DNA from: JAZKAR01 sp040389065 | GTDB lineage: Bacteria; Pseudomonadota; Gammaproteobacteria; Burkholderiales; Casimicrobiaceae | NCBI GenBank assembly: GCA_040389065.1 | Contig: JAZKAR010000004.1 | Span: forward strand, 108,488-172,487 | Direction: 5' to 3' | Length of the DNA stretch: 64,000 nt | Part shown: positions 36,301-45,500 of the stretch, piece by piece | Layout of the letters: the number at the start of each line of letters is the position of its first letter | Numbering within the stretch: position 1 is the stretch's first letter | The notes under the pieces: generated by a model | Database searches by the model: none | Told to the model about the DNA's origin: nothing | Seen by the model: the letters and a program-made list of their open reading frames with translations, nothing else | Made by a program: the position numbers and the translations under genes

Positions 36301-39300
36301 AAACTGATTCGTGTGAACGGCAGCGGCACAGCATCAATCCACGTTTTACTGGCAGGCGATTTAAACACCGATGGCAAGATAGACGGCATCGACAGCCAGC
36401 TCTTCAATCAAGGCGCGGCTGATATCGATGGAAATGGTCAGATGGAGGCTGCTGATCGGCAGATTTTATATGCGAATTATGGTTGGAAGGCGAATCAAGC
36501 CCCTGTGATTGCCAGTGTGTTACCTGAAACCAAAACCCATACGGATTTATCAACTAACATTGACCTGCATACCATTGCCGATGATTTAGAAGGGGATTCA
36601 GTATTCTGGAAAGTCTTGAGTACAACGCACGGCACTGCAAAACTGAGCAGTGATGGGCAAACCTTATGGTTTACGCCGGAGACAGGGTATAGCGGTGCGG
36701 CGAAGATTACCGTGCAGGCAGACGATGGCTTTGCAGCGAGTGTGCCGGTGGAGCTTGCGGTGAATGTGAGTGGAGCGAAGTTGCTAGCCATTCATCTTGC
36801 ACCCATTCTTTCACTACAAACTGGACAAGTCATTCAAATTCAAGCTAGAGGCGATTTTGAAGATGAAAAAGGTGTTCAACTGAATGCGGGCAGTTATTTG
36901 ACAGTTGCCACTGAAGATATTTCAGGTTTGGGTTACGTAGGCTCAACGGCGCTTCAGATTAATGATATACGTGATTTAATTTTGGCAAAACAGCCGGGTT
37001 CGGCATTGTTATCGGTATCACGTGTGAATAGTGATGGGCAGTTGATTCGTGTAGTTTCAGCGCTGAATGTACATGTCTCACTAGCGCAATCTGATCTTCA
37101 GGTATTGGAAGAGTCAGAGAGCGAAGCAGATGCTAGCGAAGAAGCCATTATAATCCAGCCCGATGTTTACCCTGGCACCTTAACGTTACTGCCTGGCCTA
37201 ACACGCCAGCTTAAAGTACATTTAATTGACCCAAATACCGGCGAAGTGCTGGATATCCATACGGCTTCGCAGCAGAGGTTTGCAGGCCAAGCCGAAAGTA
37301 CTGAAACCGAAACTGATCCTGAAACCGGCGAAAGTTTTACCTTTACCTATGAAGCATTACCCGCCGTTTATAGCGGCACACGCTATATCAGCAGTGATGA
37401 ATCGGTGGCAACCGTTAGTGCCAATGGCTTGCTTACCGCGCATAAACAAGGCCGAGTCACGATTTCCATTATCCATTTAAACAGCAGTGTTGATAATGGG
37501 CAATTGTTCGAACAGGCTATTGGTCAGACTGATATTCTCCTCACGGTTCAACTTGCTCAGGAAGTTTCTCAAGGTGAAACGCGCACAATTATTGTAATGC
37601 CAGAAGAGGGCGGAGCGATTAAGAGCGCTACGGGCGAAACGGTGTTGATTGGCGCTGGCGCCCTAAAAGATGATACCGCTGTCAGCATTAAGAGAATTGA
37701 TCTCAATCAGCTGCAAGCAGAAACAGGTTTGCAGCCTCCAGCTTCAAGCGTATTACAAGCGATTGGTGCCTTTAAGCTAGAAATGGGTGAACAGATCACC
37801 ACTGTGCCGCTACAGTTGGTCATTCCATTACAGAATCAGCACGATGTGCAGCCCGGAGATGAAGTGCTGTTCTTTCGTCACGGCCAGGTATTACAAGCCG
37901 ACGGCAGTCTTAAAGACACGTGGTGGCTAGTCGATAACGGCTATATTACCGACGATTATGTGGCCAGAACCGCCAGCCCACCCTATGCCGGAGTTGATAG
38001 CTCAGGCGAGTATGTGGTCAGTAAACGTTTACCGGGCATAGTAAGCGGCTCACTAGATTTAAGTATTAACGAAGGCAGCTGGTTATCGTTTGATGCCGCT
38101 AATGTGGTATTGGGTGGCGGTTTATCGGGGATGAGCATTACTTCTGAGATCCTTGGGTTACTAGCCTCCACTTCAGATACGGCCACTGCGGGAAGTTATT
38201 ATTTTGGCGTACCACAGTTTGTGGAAGTAGAGATGCCGCAGGTTGAGCCTCAGGATACCTATGAGTTAAATCTGGATGATAAGCTTCCGCCAGTGCAGAC
38301 GCCGTTTGGAAACGTCAGCCTACCGCAATTAACGGGTGTTTCGGTAGATTTAGGTTCTAGCCAGTTACGTTTCATGGTGTCAAACCCTAGCCCAGGTTTA
38401 TTTGCGGGCGAAATGATATTGCGTATGCAGTTTACAGATGGCACGCATAAAGATTTTTCTACGCTTTATGCGGGTAATGCTGATGGTGAGATCAGTATTG
38501 CTATTCCAGATAACATTGCTGTGGGCAGTGTGGGGTGGCAATTGGTTCGCAAAATCTCCACCGCAGAGTATTCGGGCACCGGCCACCTTTCTGAAAGCAA
38601 AGCCCTAGAGTTTGCAGGAAACACCATTTACCTGCAACCCAAAGCGGATATGGCGGCGGTGCTAACTCGAACGGGCGTTGATTTTTATCGCCAGAATACA
38701 TTGATGGGGCAAACTAATCTGTTAGATAAGCTTGGCCTACCCAATAATTTTGACAGAACGTATCTTACCGGCACAAAAGTTCAACCTGTGGCGTATTCTG
38801 GTGATTTAAGCCGGGTATTTGTGGGTGGAAATGGCGTGGTGTTTGTGATTGACACCCTAACCTATAAGCTGATTAGCACGGTGGCTATTCCTGGAGGAAG
38901 CAACATTAGCAGCTTGGTATCAACGGGTAGCGCACTAATCATTGGAGAGTCAGGTAAGAATGCACGCCTGTTGCTGATGGATACGAACCCCGGTAGCAAA
39001 ACCTACAATCAGGTGATCTCTATCAAAAATACGGGAGTTGAGCAGTCGCCTAACGGTATGACGGGAATGGCGATTGGCCCTGATGGCAAAACACTTGTGG
39101 TCGCTGTACCTGAAACAGCCGCAAGTGTAAGTTTAGGTGGAAAGCGCGGTAGTGTACTAGTGATGGATTTAAGCACACTGAATTTTAAAACCGGCCAAAT
39201 CGGTACATTGATTACCGCTATTTTACCTACCGATGGTATGAGCGGAAAATCGCCCCAAACCATTCAAGATACCTATAGTTCAGACCGTTTTTTAATTTCC

Positions 39301-39534
39301 AGTACCGCTGATTTTGATCGGGGTTTATCAACCTTACAAATCAAACGTAGTGCCAACGGCACCCTCTTAAGTGCGCAAATGACAGCGATTAATTTATCGC
39401 AGCCTACCAGCTCAATTATCAAGGATCGGCTGGATATTCAACGCACGCAAAGTGCCGTGCTGGTGCATTACAACGGCGAAGACTACGCAATTGTATCGGA
39501 TGATAATTACAATTTTAATGACCCTTACTGGTAG
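33319..39534 (+). CDS. giant surface/secreted repeat protein, N-terminal part (5'-truncated, ends at in-frame amber)
   Basis: 2071 codons from the first ATG, but the frame is open upstream and the protein starts in the middle of an Ig-like domain with no signal peptide, so the true 5' end is lost. Visible parts are several Ig/cadherin-like repeats (about 1-650, repeated SDGN and FTINV/LRV strands); a YD/RHS-like segment (YELDAQGKVSKI, YRYDAQNRLI, about 790-870); a dockerin/EF-hand-like pair (GDLNTDGKIDGID at about 1013 and DIDGNGQMEAAD); a cadherin-like domain (about 1070-1150); a Big_2-like segment (SSDESVATVSANGLLTA); and a propeller-like region near the end. The stop is a lone TAG and the next ORF continues in the same frame. 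Confidence 0.8.
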   Translation: MPKQVVAVVGQALSIPISVSDLDQDALTFSANGLPIDAHLTPSSTYGQAILTWIPTTDDIGLHDIIIQVADSGLSPQDAGYTQPEHPVPNIVTQTLRVVVRDTNATPNVLGVQVNGIAVDSTSNSTTLNATEGIPLTFDIYTRDSDGDLLNWTAANLPVGMVMDAADSSHIRLRWTPDLFATQTNQGHYSITVQASDGNAAITHSFTINVANTNQTPKMLPMPLQLVREGDTLSFTVRTADADGDAVRLSLIHDENTPSGVFFDPATGLLEWTPSQDTVNNATDISTPFTLHFSATDGQATNTQSVQVRVLDVNRTPKIFVGNHAITVGQNFSLPISLVKPTATSTGLNAWDEDGTPQTQALTLSFTNLPEGASYNAQTQRLSWATGPGQTGTVIVTANVSDGKNTAIQTFTLKVVADAHANAPKVLVSTTPSTPALPGQRVVATIRADSYAPIQSITVQVRGSGLGSDLWQTVSLDSAGRMRLTPTNPGLIDIQVTAIDQDGFSTTETQSIRVKDPSDTQAPIINWGGALLGSTASSQPITLTNATALTAQVQEQQFMAYTLSIAPAPTQNWQILNEQFLSAVHLNGALNLTNLDPATLPNGVYTLRLTASDLAGRSSEIEARIIIDTVQKTFNTAQATDAIFTLAGHDLAFTRTLNSTALAGEGDFANWQLPMLDTHLTYDQLSTTDQGTLAPWQEGAKLWLQIPSSLSTPTATIKNLSFTLSTTKETLGTVPGAPAVYHPIFNNSQGFTLTAHTSDNAHENLQRQGSHLYDQNTGLSWNPTWYTLTAPDGTRYELDAQGKVSKISFADGVQWLVSDTGIAAITGHIEDRIDFIRDDQGRISRIGSESTSIVYRYDAQNRLILARHLTPSPLTGEGWGEGERVQSSTMYAYDSTGKLLTDIITANLGAAVSWNTTGSWQGSLTANQSTTLSFTVRDSELASTVKAPGAQGAVIVAIESEGDAAFEVTGATILGTATNGVTKTTLIRITEAGLKLIRVNGSGTASIHVLLAGDLNTDGKIDGIDSQLFNQGAADIDGNGQMEAADRQILYANYGWKANQAPVIASVLPETKTHTDLSTNIDLHTIADDLEGDSVFWKVLSTTHGTAKLSSDGQTLWFTPETGYSGAAKITVQADDGFAASVPVELAVNVSGAKLLAIHLAPILSLQTGQVIQIQARGDFEDEKGVQLNAGSYLTVATEDISGLGYVGSTALQINDIRDLILAKQPGSALLSVSRVNSDGQLIRVVSALNVHVSLAQSDLQVLEESESEADASEEAIIIQPDVYPGTLTLLPGLTRQLKVHLIDPNTGEVLDIHTASQQRFAGQAESTETETDPETGESFTFTYEALPAVYSGTRYISSDESVATVSANGLLTAHKQGRVTISIIHLNSSVDNGQLFEQAIGQTDILLTVQLAQEVSQGETRTIIVMPEEGGAIKSATGETVLIGAGALKDDTAVSIKRIDLNQLQAETGLQPPASSVLQAIGAFKLEMGEQITTVPLQLVIPLQNQHDVQPGDEVLFFRHGQVLQADGSLKDTWWLVDNGYITDDYVARTASPPYAGVDSSGEYVVSKRLPGIVSGSLDLSINEGSWLSFDAANVVLGGGLSGMSITSEILGLLASTSDTATAGSYYFGVPQFVEVEMPQVEPQDTYELNLDDKLPPVQTPFGNVSLPQLTGVSVDLGSSQLRFMVSNPSPGLFAGEMILRMQFTDGTHKDFSTLYAGNADGEISIAIPDNIAVGSVGWQLVRKISTAEYSGTGHLSESKALEFAGNTIYLQPKADMAAVLTRTGVDFYRQNTLMGQTNLLDKLGLPNNFDRTYLTGTKVQPVAYSGDLSRVFVGGNGVVFVIDTLTYKLISTVAIPGGSNISSLVSTGSALIIGESGKNARLLLMDTNPGSKTYNQVISIKNTGVEQSPNGMTGMAIGPDGKTLVVAVPETAASVSLGGKRGSVLVMDLSTLNFKTGQIGTLITAILPTDGMSGKSPQTIQDTYSSDRFLISSTADFDRGLSTLQIKRSANGTLLSAQMTAINLSQPTSSIIKDRLDIQRTQSAVLVHYNGEDYAIVSDDNYNFNDPYW
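35925..35968 (+). repeat. REP-like palindromic element inside a coding region
   Basis: The sequence around ctcgcccttgacgggagagg and the following ggttggggtgagggtga is the familiar REP-like intergenic element of many proteobacteria. Here it lies in frame inside the giant gene and is translated as TPSPLTGEGWGEG, splitting a YD-like repeat unit. It keeps the reading frame open. Confidence 0.75.
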
Positions 39535-39537
39535 GCG

Positions 39538-42500
39538 ATGTTTGAGGCGCCAACCTTTATGCAGACTCAGCCGCTGGAATATGGCCCACCCACAGCAGTA
39601 GGAGGCAGTGCCAGTGCTAAAAAAGTATCGGTGGGCGGCAAACTGGGTATTGTGAAAGACCCTTTTGGCCTAAATGGCGAACCCAAATATTTGGCAGCTA
39701 CTTTGCCATTAGATGGCTATGGCATTAAAAATTTAGGCGTTTCGGAAGATGGAAGGGTATTGATAGGCCAGTTAGCCGGTTATTATGGTACAGATGACCC
39801 GTTAACCCAAAAACCGAACCAAACGCATGCCTGGAATGTCAAAGCTCTTATTAGTGCTGCTCTGGCTTCAGCAGGAGAATTAAAAAAACATATCAGCTTA
39901 GCGCAAGGGGCTGAACAGTTAGTGCCAACAAGTAATAGTTATGCGCCCGCAGGTACATTTTTTGATGATGAAAAAGTCGATATCAAAATCGAAAATCAAA
40001 ATTTTGGCGATATTATTGAGGTAAATTTCAAGGCACTAATCGCTAAAGCATTATTGGCAAAATTAGGCAATGGTTATACCCAGAAGCAGATTGAAGATAA
40101 TCTGGAATCGTTTTCAATTGACATCAGTGATTTTAATGGATTAATAAGCGGTTCTGGTCAAATGCAATTGGTTATGAATCCTAAAAATCCTACAAATAGT
40201 AATGAAATTATTTCAGCAGGAGAAGGATTATTTATCAATCAAGGGGTACTGTACCTGGCAGCTAGAATAACGCCAGAGAAATTAGCAAAGTTAAGAGCGG
40301 GGGAAAATTTAGGTAATTTTGATTTTCAAAATCTCCATGTAACGGCTAAATTAAAAAATGTAATGGGGCAATTGCCTGCGGGGCAAACAATAAAGGCGAG
40401 TACAACGGTTAATGTAAGTGATTTTAAACAGACAGCCGGCAGCGTTTTTATAGGCGATAGGCCGCTGGATAATCCAGGGTATTCGGAGATGAAACTTTCT
40501 GGATCAGTGGGAATAAATCAGAAAAATAATATTTTAGATGTTTATAGGGTAGAGCAGCGGTTAAAATATTTGGGATATTCTGTATTTGGTCAACAAGGAG
40601 GAGAAACTCAAAAAATTGGGAATTATAATTTAGGTTTATTAAAAGAATTCACTATTGATGGTGGATTTGGAAAAGAAGAAGAAAGTGCTTTAAGGGCTTT
40701 TTATGCAGCAACGCATTATCTTTATAATGCCGGTTCAAATAAAAACGGTATTCAAACGGCTACCAGCAATGAAGCAAAAACAGTTTCAAAGATAAATACT
40801 GAAGGAAGTAATTTATCTTGGCTTAATGCTTATAATGCCCCACATCTTATGAATGTATATAGTTCTCTTAGAATACCTTTAGCAGGGAGTTCAAAAAATT
40901 ATATTGATGGTACCAGTGGTACAGAAGAAAATTATGCAACAAGTTGGTTAAGAGATTTGTTAAAAGCATGGGAGATTTCTAAAAATAGCCAAGGTTTAAC
41001 GAATGGGAAGTTAGAAATTAATGGTTTAACTGATCCGACACTTTCACTTTTTGTTACGCATTCTAAAGGCGGGCATAGTATAGGTATGGGTTTGGATTTG
41101 GGTTTTTCAAAGCAGTTTATCAAGCCAACTTTTCAAAAAAGTACTACAGATAATGGTCAAAAAATTCCCTCTATTGAAGGTAGTGGTTGGAGTTTGGAAA
41201 ATGCTAATCAATGGGCAAATTTACTAGTTTCTAGTCAAGATAACAACAATCAACGCGATGCACTAAAAAACTTTTTATCTATTTACGCATTAACTCGATA
41301 TGATGATATTACAGGAAATGGTACTTGGGATGATATTCCCGTGGTAAATGGCGAAAAGGTAAGAGTCGCACTATTCGGGAGCGGGGCAATACCTAATGAT
41401 AATCAAATTGAAAACAATATAAGTTTTCAGCAACAGCTGGTTCAAAATGTTTGGATAGGAAACCCAAAAGGAAAGAATCCATATCCTAGTATAAATTATG
41501 TTTTAGGTAAACTAGATTTTAATAAAAAAGGATTGCACCACGGGCCAACGCCTCCTCACGAAAACCATTTTCATTTAGATATTAGACCACCAAAACGTAT
41601 TGATATTGAAAATCAGGAAAATAATCTTATTGCTGAGACAAGCTTACTTAATAGTTTTATAAGAGATTTAAATACTACTAATACTGATAGTAAATTGGAT
41701 TTTTTAGCTAGAAATCTACTAAATGATATTCAATTTGATTTGAATGCTTTAGAAGGAGAAATGATAATGTTTATACCTGATTTACCTTCTGCTTATTATT
41801 CTCAATCAACTCCATTGATGATTGCTAAAGCTGATCAAGAAAAATCTAATGATCAAAAAACTAATCGTTCTATGGGAATTTGTCATATTGCAAATAGTTT
41901 AGACTATGGTATGGATAATCTTGAAAACGGTATTGCTCCTGTTGCGGAGGTTAAAGAATACTTTAGATTATACGAGAATAAAGAAATTCAAGGAGAGGCT
42001 AGATTAAAAATATTACTTCAACCAGTGAATGGGTATCTAAAGCAAGATAGCAGTAATGGTTTTTTATATAACCCAGAATCGAAATATGAAGGAAAAGATA
42101 AAGCAATTATCCAAGTTGAAATTGGTGACTATAAAGTACGTATTGTGTATTTATTTAAAGTAGTTTATGGTTCGGTGAATAGCGAAAGAGAAGGGGAAAT
42201 TTGTGGTAAGAGAGGGTACAGATGGAGAATTGTTAATCCTACAGAATTACAAAATGAAGATGTTAATATATTAGCTGATTCAAAGGTTTTATCTTGGCAA
42301 AAATTTTTCAACACCCAAACAGCCTTAACACCAACTGTTACATTAAACTTTGCCCCCTTAGTCGGAGCCATCACAGGCCAAACCACCGGCAACACTATCA
42401 CCCTAGACACCAACGCCGCAGGCTACGGCTGGTTCGTCGACTCCACCCCCGAAGACAGCAGCGAATTCCTCCCTACCAGCAATCCCAACGAATGGAAAGC

Positions 42501-45500
42501 TAAACCCGGAAGCGCCGCCGAAGGCAAAATGGATATGCTTTCCGTATTGTTACATGAATATGGTCATGTGCTAGGGTTAGAGCATACCGCGGATACCCAT
42601 GATCTTATGGCAGAAACCCTTCAGCCAGGCGTGCGCCGGTTGGTGTCGGCAACTGATTTAGCGGCCTTGCAAAAATTGTTTGATAACACTGACCCTAGCA
42701 ACCCTATTAATTCACAATTGGCCTTCACTGCCCCCATTTTGGCTTTCTTGAATCGCAGAAAAAATCAAGCTTCTTCCGATTCTTCCAATACTGATTCTGA
42801 TAAAAGCTTAGAAACTCAGTATCAACTTGCCGCCAATAACACACTGCTCAACGGTCAATTCAATGATGGCAGCAATTGGAACAACCGCGGGGCTGTTGAT
42901 ATTAAAGGCGGCAAGGCTGAATTAGGCGAATCAGCCAGCCAGCAATCTTCTTTGAGCCAGTCGTTTATGATTAACGATAAAGACCGCTACCTAAGTTTTA
43001 CCCTAAGCGGTTTAGCTTTACACACTAATGCTAATGGCCCCGAAGATGCCTTCGAAGTGGCTTTACTGAACGCCATCGACGGTACACCGCTTAAAGCTAT
43101 CAGTAGCTTAAACCATTCCGATGCCTTGTTAAACTTGCAAGTCGATGGAGCCACCTACAGCGCAGAGGGCTTAAGCGTCACCCAAAATTCTGATGGCAGC
43201 CGTACCTATCGACTCGATCTTAGCGGCATTCCCGCAGGTACAGCCGTTACGCTATTCTTTGATCTACTGGGTTTTGGTGAAGCCGATAGCCAGGTAAATA
43301 TTTGTGATGTTCGCTTGATTGCCCAACCGAAATTACAAAACGATAGCGTCACCACCGCAGAAGATACAGCAGTTCAAATTCTTGCACTGGCGAATGATAC
43401 CAAAACAGATATCAGCGGTTTTGCCTTGTCGATTGTGCAACAGGCCAGTCATGGTCAGGTCAGCATCAATACCGATGGGTCTTTTGTTTATACACCCAAT
43501 AAAGATTTTAACGGTAGCGACTGCTTCACCTACAAAATGAGTGATGGCATTACCGATTCTAATACTGCAACAGTAGCTATTACCGTCACACCGGTTAATG
43601 ATGCACCAACTTTACAAAATGCAGCGTTCAGCACACTCGAAGATACGCCGCTCACATTCACCTTACTTCCTTTTGCAAATGATGTGGATAGCGTTGCGCT
43701 AAACGCTGTGATTGTTCAAGCACCTCAGCATGGCACACTTAGCCAAAATGCTGATGGCACCTACACCTATCTTGCTTATAAAGATTGGAATGGAACAGAT
43801 AGCTTTAGTTACAAGGTCAACGATGGCGAACTCGATTCAAACGTAGCAACGGTTACACTTCGCGTTGGCGCGGTCAATGATGCCCCTGTTGCCCAAGATG
43901 CCGTTTTCAACACCAACGAAGATACGCCTCTAAACTTCACACTAGCGGCATCTATTCAAGATCAAGATAGCCCTACCTTAAGTATCTTGCTCACTAGCCT
44001 ACCTCAACACGGTATTTTGGTACAAAACGCAAACGGTACCTTAACCTATACCCCAAACAAGGATTGGAATGGCACCGATAGCTTTACCTATAAGGCCAAC
44101 GATGGCGAGCTAGATTCTACGGTAGCCACGGTTATCATTCATGTAGCGCCAGTTAACGATGCCCCAATATTGCTTGATAGCGCCTTCACGATGAATGAAG
44201 ACAGTTTAATGAGCCTAAACCTTCTATCCTACGCCAGCGATGTAGAGGGCGATGCATTAACACCGCACATTGTGACACGCCCACAAAATGGTGTACTCAC
44301 TCAAAATACCGATGGCACCTTCACCTATCAACCCAACGAAAATTGGAATGGTACCGATAACTTCACCTATCAAGTAAACGATGGTAGCCTGAATTCAAAT
44401 GTAGCAATCGTGACGATCACCGTGAAACCCGTGAACGATGCCCCAGTAGCGCAAAGTAGCCAACTAAGCACCAATGAAGATACACCATTAAGTTTCACCT
44501 TAGGCACATTAATCAGCGATGTCGACAGCTCAACGCTAAGCACGCTCATCGTAAGTAACCCCACTCACGGTAAGCTTGTTCAAAATGCAAACGGCACGTA
44601 CACCTACACGCCCGATAAAGACTGGAACGGAATCGACAGCTTTACCTACAAGGCAAATGATGGCGCTTTAGATTCCAATGTTACTACCATGACCATTACG
44701 GTGAAACCCGTGAACGATGTTCCTATCTTCACCAGTACGCCACCTTCATTATTCCGATTACAACCTTCAGACGATACCGTATTTAAAGTATCAGGAACTC
44801 CCGGATCAAAAACGACAATAAGCTTCACTTTAAGTCGTAACGCTGCCTATAGTGATGAAGTAGGGTTCTTTAAAGTAGACGATGCCACAGGTCGCATCGG
44901 TAATTTAATGCCAGGCGATGTAGGCTACGCACAAGCTGCCTTGGCAGCTTCTCGCACAATTACGATTTTTGCAGGTAACGAAAAGAGCGGTACTAAAACT
45001 TTCGTGCTTGATGCAGGGCAATTTTACGCATCTTATCTGATTCAAAACGATACCTTAGAAAGATGGCGCAGCAAAAATCCGATCAGTGCAGCGGCTGCTA
45101 ATGCGCCCGTTGCCTTCTTTTCAACCGTAAAAACGAATGTAGATAAAATAGATCATTTGCGTACGACAACGCTAAGCGATGGCACGCTAAAAATGGCCTG
45201 GGAAGATTTGATGGGAGGAGGCGATCAGGATTTCAACGATGTTTTAATCACAGCCAAAGGCTTACAGAACACCGTAAATAATCGCTTCAGCTACCAAGCT
45301 ACAGCGAGCGATGTTGATGGCGACACCTTAAATTACACAATGCTGCAATCGCCAGCTGGCGCTGTGCTAAATATGCAAACAGGTTTAATCACCTGGGATA
45401 ACCCCACGATTGGCACCTATCAATTCCGTCTGCTACTGGATGATGGAAAAGGTGGCACGATAGAACAAAGCTTTAGCTTAACAGTCACTGGTCAGCCACC

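Noticed and set aside
35994..36407. 137-codon minus-strand ORF inside the giant gene
   Set aside because: Its composition mirrors the sense strand repeats; no homology features or start signals.
39532..39534. Pyrrolysine or selenocysteine at the stop between the giant ORFs
   Set aside because: The codon is TAG, not TGA, and no pyrrolysine genes or special downstream element are visible; a nonsense mutation or sequencing error is simpler.
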